The notes below the pieces were generated by a model. It saw nothing but the letters and a program-made list of their open reading frames with translations, did no database searches and had not been told where the DNA came from. From an uncultured Alistipes sp. (lineage in GTDB: Bacteria > Bacteroidota > Bacteroidia > Bacteroidales > Rikenellaceae), in assembly GCA_934754975.1 (NCBI GenBank), contig CAKVKI010000006.1:1-26507 (forward strand): DNA of 26,507 bases, in the 5' to 3' direction. Positions 15,265 through 21,925 of the stretch are shown one piece after another; the first letter of the stretch is position 1; the number at the start of each line of letters is the position of its first letter. A program made the translations under genes and the position numbers.

Positions 15265-16392
15265 ATGTTTGTCATCTTCGCCGTCATTCTCGGAGGAATC
15301 GTCACGGGGCGCCTGCTGCAAAGCCGGCGCCTCGCGTTCGTCTCCCGGCTGATCGCCGTCATTATCTGGGCGTTGCTGTTCCTGCTCGGGCTGGAGGTCG
15401 GTTCCGATCCCGCCGTGGTGGGCGGTATGGCGACGCTGGGGCTTACCGCCTTCGTTATTTTCGTTTTCTCCGTAGCGGGAAGCATCGGGGCTTCGTGGCT
15501 GTTATGGCGGTGTATCCGGGGCCGCAGTGCCGCCGGGGCGGAGGGCGCCGGGGATTCGTTATATGCCGACTCCGTTTCGGGCGGGGTTTCCGGTGCCGGA
15601 AATGGGGCCTTCGGTGCGGATATTTCCTCCGGGACTGTTGCGGATCAAGCTTCCGAAGCGCTTCCGGATCCGGCTTTGCATCGGGCGGCGTGTTTGCCTG
15701 AACCTTCGGATTCGGCGGCGTGTGAGCAGACGCCGACACCTGCTTCTCCGGTCTCCGATCCGGAAAAACCGCTGTCGATGTGGAACGCTCTGAAAGGGAG
15801 TCTGGTGATCGTCGCCTTTTTTGTAGTCGGATGCGTCGCGGGACTTTTCACCTTGGTGCCGTTCGATGCGGCCGGGTCGCGTGTCAGTACTTATGTCCTC
15901 TATGCGCTGATGTTCTGCGTGGGCGTGACCCTGGGCCATGATAAAACCCTCGCAGGCCGCATCCGGCGGCTCGATCCGCGGCTGGCGTTGCTGCCTGTGA
16001 TGACGGCTGTCGGAACGCTGGCGGGTGCGGCGCTCGCCGCGCCGCTTTTGTCGCCGCTGGCCGTAACAGACACACTGGCCGTCGGTTCGGGCTTCGGCTA
16101 TTATTCGCTGTCGAGCATCTTTATCGCCGACTTCCGGGGTGCGGAGCTGGGAACCGTCGCCCTGCTGTGCAACGTTATGCGCGAAATCTTCACGCTGCTG
16201 GCCGTACCTCTGGTCGCCCGGTGGTTCGGGCCGCTGGCGGCTGTCTCGACCGGCGGAGCGACGACCTTCGATACCACGCTGCCCGTCATTACGCAGGCGG
16301 CCGGAAAGCCCTATGCCGTGGTTTCGATCTTCCACGGCTGTATGCTCGATTTCAGCGTCCCGTTTCTGGTGACGTTTTTCTGTACCCTGTAA
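15265..16392 (+). CDS. lysO: LysO-type (DUF340) lysine exporter with long internal linker
   Basis: 375 residues, longer than the roughly 300 of E. coli LysO. The first part (about 1-85) has three hydrophobic helices beginning FVIFAVILGGIVTGRLL and containing LLGLEVGSDP. The second part (about 172-375) has KGSLVIVAFFVVGCVAGL, FCVGVTLGHDKTL, the conserved GSGFGYYSLSSIFI, LLCNVMREIFTLL and STGGATTFDTTLP blocks that identify LysO-type transporters, which export L-lysine and toxic analogues. Between them, residues about 86-171 form a hydrophilic, low-complexity insert rich in Gly, Ala, Ser, Asp and Pro. In related Bacteroidota the two parts may be separate genes, which the insert might join (inference). 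The start has a purine-rich AGGGA just upstream and lies 3 nt after the AsmA stop. Substrate is assigned by family only. Confidence 0.82.
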   Translation: MFVIFAVILGGIVTGRLLQSRRLAFVSRLIAVIIWALLFLLGLEVGSDPAVVGGMATLGLTAFVIFVFSVAGSIGASWLLWRCIRGRSAAGAEGAGDSLYADSVSGGVSGAGNGAFGADISSGTVADQASEALPDPALHRAACLPEPSDSAACEQTPTPASPVSDPEKPLSMWNALKGSLVIVAFFVVGCVAGLFTLVPFDAAGSRVSTYVLYALMFCVGVTLGHDKTLAGRIRRLDPRLALLPVMTAVGTLAGAALAAPLLSPLAVTDTLAVGSGFGYYSLSSIFIADFRGAELGTVALLCNVMREIFTLLAVPLVARWFGPLAAVSTGGATTFDTTLPVITQAAGKPYAVVSIFHGCMLDFSVPFLVTFFCTL

Positions 16393-16412
16393 TCCTTTAC
16401 TCACTGACAAAA

Positions 16413-16432
16413 AGCCCCGCCGGAGCGGGGCT
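16413..16432. terminator. Terminator between LysO and the winged-helix gene
   Basis: AGCCCCGC (16413-16420) pairs with GCGGGGCT (16425-16432) around a CGGA loop, preceded by an A-run on the plus strand (T-run for the minus strand). It can end both the rightward operon (last stop 16392) and the leftward one (last stop 16557). The 124 bp between it and 16557 show nothing else. Confidence 0.75.
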
Positions 16433-16556
16433 GTGTCTGTTGTCGAAACCGATATTGTGAGCGTAGTCGGAACCGCAGCGGCGGACGACCGTCCGGAAAT
16501 TCGGATTGCGCTGGAAATCAGGTCCGATGCTGATTCTGATTCCGGCCGCGGAAGTC

Positions 16557-16841
16557 TTATTTCCGGATATAAGTCTGCAACGCCGCGACGTATTCGGCGA
16601 AGGCGTCGCGTCCCGTGTCGGTGATGCGGCAGACGGTGCAGGGCATCTTGCCCCGGAAGGTCTTTTCTATTTCGATGTAATTCGCTTTGGCCAGCTTGTC
16701 CAGCTGTACCGAAAGGTTGCCTGCCGTGGCTCCGGTCTGCTGCCGGATGAAGACAAAGTCGGCGCTCTCGACCCCTACGAGGATCGACATCACCGCCAGG
16801 CGCAGTTCGGAGTGCAGCAGGGGATTGAGTTCTTTAAACAC
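16557..16841 (-). CDS. Small winged-helix transcriptional regulator (MarR/ArsR-like fold)
   Basis: 94 residues. The start FKELNPLLHSELRLAVMSIL, the recognition part TGATAGNLSVQLDKLAKANYI and the wing IEKTFRGKMPCTVCRITDTG are typical of single-domain winged-helix regulators (HTH_34 type) common beside membrane genes in Bacteroidota. No ATG is suitable. The GTG at 16841 directly precedes the conserved FKELNPLLHSELR opening and overlaps the upstream gene's stop by 8 nt. A longer in-frame reading to 17078 would run through the upstream gene and is rejected. Being last in the run, it may act on the operon's own promoter (inference). Probably a dimer; no sensing domain is present, so any signal must come from binding pocket residues or a partner protein. 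Confidence 0.8.
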   Translation of the reverse strand: MFKELNPLLHSELRLAVMSILVGVESADFVFIRQQTGATAGNLSVQLDKLAKANYIEIEKTFRGKMPCTVCRITDTGRDAFAEYVAALQTYIRK

Positions 16842-17466
16842 GGTTCCGGCGTTCGTTATAGCGCAGTACGAGTCCTGTTCCGAAGAACAGGATGACGGCG
16901 GCGGCAAGGGTGAGTATGAATTGGGAAACCGTCTCTCCATCTGCGGCCGCGCGGAAAATCCATGCGGCGAGAAATGCCCCCGAAATGCTGATGACGAGCA
17001 GTCCGGCCAGCGATCCGCTCTGGTTCGATCGGTTGGTTTCGCTGCGGCGGAAGAGTTCGCCCGTGACGCCCGCCGCAATGGCCGCGCCCATGGTCAGCAG
17101 TCCCATGACGGGCAGCCGCATCCCGTCGCCCGTGGCGGCATATCCCGCAGTGTAGAGGCATACGCCGAGCGCATAGGCCCAGACGTTCATCAGGGTCCGG
17201 TCATTGACCGTGACCGTGCGGTGGCTTCTGTAATGGAAATAGAGCGTAACTGCTCCGGTCAATACGCCTGCAAGGACCAGCAGCAGCGTCATATCCCGTC
17301 CTGTCGCCTGCCGAATGACGTAATCCGCCGTTATGACGGCCAGGGCCAGCAGCCCTGCGCCGAAGAAAAGCGTGCTGCGCACGAAGCTCAGTTTGCGGCG
17401 CTGCGCTTCGAGCGAGCGGGCGATCAGGTCCAACGCCTCTTTTTCGGACATTTTCTGTTCTTCCAT
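16834..17466 (-). CDS. Hypothetical inner-membrane protein (about six helices)
   Basis: 210 residues. An N-terminal amphipathic helix (MSEKEALDLIARSLEAQRRK) is followed by about six hydrophobic segments; a short charged loop holds RRSETNRSNQ. The layout is the same as each half of the neighbouring 413-residue protein: an amphipathic helix with a 'E-x-L-x-L-I-x-R' core and then six helices, suggesting a shared origin, although direct identity is low. No catalytic motif is visible. It lies 4 nt after the 413-residue gene and overlaps the winged-helix gene by 8 nt, so the three are one unit. A role as sensor or modulator partner of the regulator is a guess from context. Confidence 0.72.
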   Translation of the reverse strand: MEEQKMSEKEALDLIARSLEAQRRKLSFVRSTLFFGAGLLALAVITADYVIRQATGRDMTLLLVLAGVLTGAVTLYFHYRSHRTVTVNDRTLMNVWAYALGVCLYTAGYAATGDGMRLPVMGLLTMGAAIAAGVTGELFRRSETNRSNQSGSLAGLLVISISGAFLAAWIFRAAADGETVSQFILTLAAAVILFFGTGLVLRYNERRNRV

Positions 17467-17470
17467 GCGG

Positions 17471-18712
17471 TTATCGGTTCGGATGGTTCGACTTGTAGTT
17501 GAGGATATGCCCCGGGATGATCATCATCACGACAAACCCGGCGATAAAGAGCGCGGGCACCCAGTAACCCGTCGCGGCGAGCGATACGGGGGCGAGGACG
17601 ATCGCTGCGGCCCCGCCGACGGCGGCCGGGGCGAAACGGATGATAAGCCCCGTAATGGCCGTTCCCATGCCCATCATCAGCAGGATGATGAACAGGATCG
17701 GGACCGGCATGTCGCTGAATATCGAGAGCAGGCTGACGAACCACGCCGTGAGCCCCATTACCAGCCATACCTGGCCGATTACGCGGTCGATGAAGGTGTA
17801 AACCTTGCCGCCGGTCGCTTTGGGCATCGTCAGCAGGCTCAGTGCAGTTCCGAAGAGGGGCAGCAACAGCCACAGATAGTACCAGTTCCGGCCCGGAAAG
17901 AACGCGTAGGCCGCCCATACGGCGAGCGTCGTTATGACGGTCGAATAGCCCCATATGAGGAACGGCCGTCCGGAGTTGCGGACGATGCGGCTGCGGGTGT
18001 TGTCGATCATGCGGCCTATGACCGCAATGCTCTCGGCGGCGTTCAGCTGCCGAGCCGCCGCAGTGTCGCCGTCCGTTGGCTCAGGGCCGCCGTCCGGCTG
18101 CGGCCGGAATGCCTCTTTAACGTCGCTGCGGGAATGCCTGTAACGGTAATTGAGAATATGTCCCGGGATGATCGCCATCAGGACGAAGGCCGCCAGAAAC
18201 AGTCCGACGTGCCAGTTGCCGGTGACGACGAGCGAGACCGACGCCAATACGATTCCGGCGATGCCGCCCGCCACGCCGGGTTTGAAGCCGATAATCAGGT
18301 TGTTGATCGTCGTCCCCAGTCCGATCATCAGCAGTACGGTGAAAGCCACCGGAAACCGTACGACGAAGCATATCGCCAGCGTGCTTATCAGCAGGGTCGC
18401 GGGTCCTATGACGCTCCAGATGAGGTTGAGTACGCGGTCGATATAGGTGTGTACTGAGCCTTCGGCTGTTTTGGGGCGCGTGAAGTACATCAGCGCGCCG
18501 CCCAGGAGGGGCAGCATGAACCAAAGGTAGTTCCAGCGGATGTCGTTGGACCAGGACGCTGCGGCCCATACGGCGATCAATGTCGCGGCGGTCGCATAGC
18601 CCCATGCCAGAAACGGTCGTCCGGCATTGCGGACCATGCGGCTGCGGGTGTTTTCGATCATCCGCCCGATGAGCGCCAAACTCTCGGCGGCGTCCAGTTT
18701 TTTATCTTCCAT
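17471..18712 (-). CDS. Internally duplicated hypothetical inner-membrane protein
   Basis: 413 residues made of two copies of a membrane unit of about 200 residues. Copy 1 starts LDAAESLALIGRMIENTRSR (6-25) and copy 2 LNAAESIAVIGRMIDNTRSR (223-242), both going on to V-R-N-[AS]-G-R-P-F-L-[AI]-W-G-Y. Both end in PGHILNY (183-189 and 400-406), a constant offset of 217 residues. Each has an amphipathic N-terminal helix and about six membrane helices; a charged linker (about 200-222) joins them. In relatives a single unit per gene is expected (inference). Function is unknown; there are no transporter signatures. It lies 32 nt after the beta-barrel gene and 4 nt before the next membrane gene, so it could be part of a long leftward transcript. 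A weak promoter-like TAACTTTA (18732-18739) is in the gap. Confidence 0.75.
   Translation of the reverse strand: MEDKKLDAAESLALIGRMIENTRSRMVRNAGRPFLAWGYATAATLIAVWAAASWSNDIRWNYLWFMLPLLGGALMYFTRPKTAEGSVHTYIDRVLNLIWSVIGPATLLISTLAICFVVRFPVAFTVLLMIGLGTTINNLIIGFKPGVAGGIAGIVLASVSLVVTGNWHVGLFLAAFVLMAIIPGHILNYRYRHSRSDVKEAFRPQPDGGPEPTDGDTAAARQLNAAESIAVIGRMIDNTRSRIVRNSGRPFLIWGYSTVITTLAVWAAYAFFPGRNWYYLWLLLPLFGTALSLLTMPKATGGKVYTFIDRVIGQVWLVMGLTAWFVSLLSIFSDMPVPILFIILLMMGMGTAITGLIIRFAPAAVGGAAAIVLAPVSLAATGYWVPALFIAGFVVMMIIPGHILNYKSNHPNR
17495..18697 (-). repeat. Intragenic tandem duplication (two units, offset 651 bp)
   Basis: Unit 1 (18697-18146) and unit 2 (18046-17495) code for the two similar halves of the membrane protein. 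The DNA is also alike around their starts, for example GGCTGCGGGTGTT in both on the plus strand, showing a fairly recent or conserved duplication. Confidence 0.75.
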
Positions 18713-18744
18713 GTCTGTCGGATTTCGGGGTTAAAGTTACGAAT

Positions 18745-21108
18745 TTATTTCGATTGTTCCTCGCTTTTCATCAGGCGCCTGCGTTCGCTCTCCCCGGCGC
18801 TTTCGACCGTACGGGCGCGGAAACGTTTTCCCGAACGGAAGTTCCATGCTGCGCCGGCTTTCCACGTACGTCCCGCCCATGCCGAACGGCCCCGGAGCGT
18901 GCGGCGCATGTTTTCTGTTTCGGAGACGTACTCCACGCCGCAGTCGGTGAGGTTCGATGCGGTGACGAAAAACGTCAGCCGCTTGTCGCAGAACTGTTTC
19001 TTGACGGTCGCCGCAAGCGTGTGGCGCGGCCCGACTTCGCTGTTGCCCGAGTAGAGACGGCTCTGGCCCCGGTAGACCGCTTCGAGGTAAAAGCCTTTCG
19101 GAAGCGTAAACGCCGCCGTGGCGTCGGTGAAGAGCAGGCAGTGGGTTGCAGGATCGTCCGTGCGGGCGAGCCGGATACGCTGCACCACGCCCACGGCATT
19201 GACCGTGAGGTTCCACCAGCGGGTGATCTTCAGCGGAATGCCCGCCGCGGCGAACCAATGGTTTTCGGTGTAATGGTTTTCGGGGCGGATGTAAACGATG
19301 TCGGGATCGGACTGGTCCGTGCGGGCTATTTCGCGGATCAGGTCGCGGTGCAGGTTGCCGCCGACGGTCAGCGTGTATCGGTAACGCCATATCGCGGTGA
19401 GCGAGAAACGCTGTATGTAGGTCGGCCGCAGCGAGGGATTGCCCGACTGCCAGCTGTATTCCGACACCTGGAATCGCGCGGGATTCAGCGCGGGGAACGA
19501 GGGCCGTTCGATGTTGCGGCTCCACTGCGCCGCGAGCATCCATGTCCGCAGGTCGTTGAACGCATAGCTGGCCGAAAGACTCGGAAACAGGCTGAAATAG
19601 GAGCGGTCCAGTTCCCGCGATGCGACGGAGGTGTATTCGCCCCGCAGTCCGGCCGAAAGTTCCCAGCGTCCGGCCGCGAATCCCAGCGAGGCGTAAACTC
19701 CGCCGATCTGTTCGGTGTAACGCTGGTCGTAGCCGTATTCGGGCGCCTCCTGCCATGCCTGGCCGCGGCGAACTTCGTAACGGCTGTCGTCGTCCATGCC
19801 GTTGCGGGTGTAGCGCACGCCTGTGCGCAGGGTGAGGCCGTGCGGCAGTTTGCGGGTCAGCCCGGCGTCGGCGGTCAGGATGTCGTAGGCGGAGCCTGTC
19901 GCGGAGCGGTAGAGCGTGTCCCGTGCCGAATCCGGCGCGGCGATCGTCGTCCGGTATACATTCTCGCCGTCGGCGGTCTGGCGCGTGTAATCGGCTATCA
20001 GTTTGAATTGGGAGCCCAGCGTATCGATTTTCCAGATGTAATTGACCGTTGCGGTCAGCGTCTTCCCGTCGCCGTGCTGCCTGTAGCGGCTGACGCTCGC
20101 CGTTTCGCCCAGAACGGTACGGGCCAGCGTCGGAATCCGGCTGCTGCGGCCGGCGTATTCGATGTCGAGACCTACGGTGTGGCGCGGACCGGGATCGAAG
20201 ATCGCGGCGATGCGTCCGCGCCCATAATTGCCGCGTCCGTCGGCGTCGCTCGTGCCAGAAAAGGGAATGTCGGCGTCGGTGTAGCCGCGTGTTTCGGTGA
20301 AGCGGCTGTCGTTGCGGGGCGCGAAGGCGCCCGATGCAGAGGCGTTCAGCGTCCAGCGTCCCGTGCGGATGCCGATGCGTCCCGAAGGCGCATAGTTTGC
20401 GATATAGCCGCCCTGCGTCGTGGCGGCCTGCAGGCTGCCGTCAAGACCGTCGTTGCGGTTGCGCCGCAGGGTGACGAGGATCACTCCGCCCCGGGCGTCG
20501 GCCGCGAATTCGGCTCCGGCCAGCGGCACGACTTCGATGCGGGCGATGTCGGCGGCCGTGAGACTGCGCAGGAAGGATGCGGTCTCTTCGGCTGAGCCTT
20601 TCAGCTCGCGGCCGTCTACATAGACCTTCGCCCCGCCGGCGCCGTTGATCGTGATGCTGTTGTCGCTGATCCACACGCCGGGCGCCCGGGCCAGCAGTTC
20701 TGCGCCGTCCTGGCCTGCGAACGCGGGCGAATCGCCGACATGGACCACGAAACGGTCGGCTTCGCGCGTCACGGTTTCCGCCGTCACCGTCACTTCGCCG
20801 ATCCCGACCGGGCGAAGCGGCAGATCGCCCAGTTCGACGTCGGCCGCACCTGCGCCGACCGGCTGTTCGAGGGGCTGGTAGGAGACGTGTCGCAGCGTAA
20901 GCGTATAACGTCCCGTGTCGGCCTGCACGGCGAACCGTCCGGCTTGGTCGGTCGTCGTTCCGGCCGCCTGCCGCCCGTCGCGCAGCAGTACGACAGTAGC
21001 GCAGCCGACTGGGGCGGTGCCGTCCGAGACCCGTCCGCGGACGAGTCGCTGTGCGGCGGCGGGAAGGGCCGCGGCGAAGAGGAGGAGTATGGCCAGTGCG
21101 CAGCGCAT
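18745..21108 (-). CDS. Outer-membrane beta-barrel protein (carboxypeptidase-regulatory-like domain, plug, OMP_b-brl_3)
   Basis: 787 residues. A signal peptide ends near residue 20 (PAAAQ). Residues 22-98 form a carboxypeptidase-regulatory-like beta domain (RGRVSDGTAPVGCATVVL, DQAGRFAVQADTGRYTL). The plug-like part spans about 105-215: LLARAPGVWISDNSITINGA, KVYVDGRELKG and DIARIEVVPLAGAEFAADARG. A long barrel of the OMP_b-brl_3 type follows, including ASYAFNDLRTWMLAAQWSRN and RPSFPALNPARF. Such proteins are TonB-receptor relatives of unknown cargo. The tail after the last barrel strand is a charged extension (about 30 residues, with RRR and EEQSK). Upstream are DUF2141 (4 nt) and 2TM genes, a gene set seen together in Bacteroidota; a metal or small peptide cargo is only a guess. 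Confidence 0.85.
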   Translation of the reverse strand: MRCALAILLLFAAALPAAAQRLVRGRVSDGTAPVGCATVVLLRDGRQAAGTTTDQAGRFAVQADTGRYTLTLRHVSYQPLEQPVGAGAADVELGDLPLRPVGIGEVTVTAETVTREADRFVVHVGDSPAFAGQDGAELLARAPGVWISDNSITINGAGGAKVYVDGRELKGSAEETASFLRSLTAADIARIEVVPLAGAEFAADARGGVILVTLRRNRNDGLDGSLQAATTQGGYIANYAPSGRIGIRTGRWTLNASASGAFAPRNDSRFTETRGYTDADIPFSGTSDADGRGNYGRGRIAAIFDPGPRHTVGLDIEYAGRSSRIPTLARTVLGETASVSRYRQHGDGKTLTATVNYIWKIDTLGSQFKLIADYTRQTADGENVYRTTIAAPDSARDTLYRSATGSAYDILTADAGLTRKLPHGLTLRTGVRYTRNGMDDDSRYEVRRGQAWQEAPEYGYDQRYTEQIGGVYASLGFAAGRWELSAGLRGEYTSVASRELDRSYFSLFPSLSASYAFNDLRTWMLAAQWSRNIERPSFPALNPARFQVSEYSWQSGNPSLRPTYIQRFSLTAIWRYRYTLTVGGNLHRDLIREIARTDQSDPDIVYIRPENHYTENHWFAAAGIPLKITRWWNLTVNAVGVVQRIRLARTDDPATHCLLFTDATAAFTLPKGFYLEAVYRGQSRLYSGNSEVGPRHTLAATVKKQFCDKRLTFFVTASNLTDCGVEYVSETENMRRTLRGRSAWAGRTWKAGAAWNFRSGKRFRARTVESAGESERRRLMKSEEQSK

Positions 21109-21112
21109 CGTT

Positions 21113-21484
21113 TTATTCTTCGGCGGGGTAGTAGAGCTTTATCGTCACGGCGTTATGCTCTGCGGGCAGTTTGCACTTTTTCGCGGCGTATCCTTCGGCC
21201 GGGCCGCGTTCGCCCATCTTCATTTTGTAGTCGCCGTCCTCGTCGTGGAAGAGCGAAACCTCGGCCGCATCGGCGTCGATGCCTTCGAGCGTTACCACGA
21301 CTTTGCCGGCTTTGGCGGGCGACATGCCGTAAACGGGCTGTTCCTGCCCGGCGACTTTCGCCATCACCAGGATACTGCCTTTGTCGCTGCGGATGTCCGC
21401 TGCGGTGATTTCGAGGGTTTTGGCCGCAGCGGCCGCGGATGCCAGCGCAAAGACGGCTGTCAGGAAGAGGTGCAGTGTTTTCAT
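21113..21484 (-). CDS. DUF2141 family exported protein
   Basis: 123 residues with a signal peptide (about 1-21, ending ASAAAAA). The diagnostic block is VSLFHDEDGDYKMKMGERGPAEGYA, corresponding to the family's H-D-x-N-x-[ND] and G-x-P-x-E-G-[YF] segment. The rest is beta-rich and compact, likely periplasmic or exported. Function is unknown, but DUF2141 genes often sit next to outer-membrane beta-barrel receptor genes, as here. The start at 21484 is the only ATG before the signal peptide. It lies 13 nt after the 2TM gene's stop and 4 nt before the barrel gene, so it is co-transcribed with both. Length is normal for the family. Confidence 0.85.
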   Translation of the reverse strand: MKTLHLFLTAVFALASAAAAAKTLEITAADIRSDKGSILVMAKVAGQEQPVYGMSPAKAGKVVVTLEGIDADAAEVSLFHDEDGDYKMKMGERGPAEGYAAKKCKLPAEHNAVTIKLYYPAEE

Positions 21485-21497
21485 GGTGTCGGAATTT

Positions 21498-21725
21498 TTA
21501 GCGGTAATTGTTTTCGTCGTCGCAGTCGGTGAGGCGCCAAACCAGCGATAAAACTAGATTCAGTCCCCATCCTGCGGCGACCCATGCCACCCACCAGTAA
21601 TGGGGCGAGGTCTGCCAGTTGACAAAGGCGAGGAAGGCGCAGACCACGAAGTAAGTGGTGATGCGGCGGGCGAACCAGCGGCCGAAAAGGCGGCGTTTGT
21701 CGGAGGGGGTGTTCGTGAGTTCCAT
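21498..21725 (-). CDS. 2TM-domain small membrane protein
   Basis: 75 residues with two membrane helices. RRLFGRWFARRITTYFVVCA, FVNWQTSPHYWWV and AAGWGLNLVLSLVWRL match the 2TM domain found widely in Bacteroidota: an F-x-x-H/x-hydrophobic first helix, a tryptophan-rich turn, then G-W-G-x-x-L. The ATG at 21725 is chosen; a longer in-frame reading to 21800 would begin inside the AT-rich promoter region. It is the first gene of the leftward run (2TM, DUF2141, beta-barrel). No enzymatic residues; the domain is often fused to or beside sensor kinases, so a small regulatory or assembly role is possible but not shown. Confidence 0.78.
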   Translation of the reverse strand: MELTNTPSDKRRLFGRWFARRITTYFVVCAFLAFVNWQTSPHYWWVAWVAAGWGLNLVLSLVWRLTDCDDENNYR

Positions 21726-21769
21726 GGTATTCGGTTTTAAAATTCTGGTGTTGTGTTGTAAATCTGTTG

Positions 21770-21777
21770 CGAATATA
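21770..21777 (-). promoter_or_regulatory. Weak -7 box (TATATTCG) for the 2TM-DUF2141-barrel run
   Basis: CGAATATA on the plus strand is TATATTCG on the minus strand, one mismatch from TAnnTTTG, about 45 nt before the ATG at 21725. It is the best candidate in the region. Confidence 0.35.
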
Positions 21778-21782
21778 AAGTA

Positions 21783-21830
21783 GTTTATAAAATAAACCAA
21801 ATTTTTCAGCAGGTTTTTTTCGAAAAAAAC
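21783..21830. promoter_or_regulatory. Two AT-rich palindromes in the divergent promoter region
   Basis: GTTTAT-AAA-ATAAAC (21783-21797) and the perfect 18-bp palindrome GTTTTTTTCGAAAAAAAC (21813-21830) lie between the divergent 2TM and sialate esterase genes. They could bind regulators or mark a hairpin; no match to a known operator is claimed. Confidence 0.35.
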
Positions 21831-21894
21831 AGATACCTATATTAATCGATGGAAATTTTCCGGTTTCCGGCGGCCGTTGTCAGCCGAAAAATCG

Positions 21895-21902
21895 TAAATT
21901 TG
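21895..21902 (+). promoter_or_regulatory. -7 box (TAAATTTG) of the sialate esterase gene
   Basis: TAAATTTG fits TAnnTTTG and ends 23 nt before the ATG at 21926. A TTG at 21877-21879 is too close for a standard -33 element. Confidence 0.5.
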
Positions 21903-21925
21903 TGGAAATTTGATACTGACCCGTT

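Noticed and set aside
16433..16556. Possible small RNA or gene between terminator and regulator gene
   Set aside because: No promoter box, start with coding pattern or conserved hairpin could be seen.
16842..17078. N-terminal extension of the winged-helix regulator
   Set aside because: The extension runs through the upstream membrane gene in another frame and is low-complexity; conserved sequence begins at the GTG at 16841.
18754..20595. 613-codon open frame on the plus strand
   Set aside because: Lies fully opposite the outer-membrane barrel gene, has no family-like motifs and reflects high GC of the opposite coding strand. The same holds for 9543-11093, 10204-11811 and 12526-13965.
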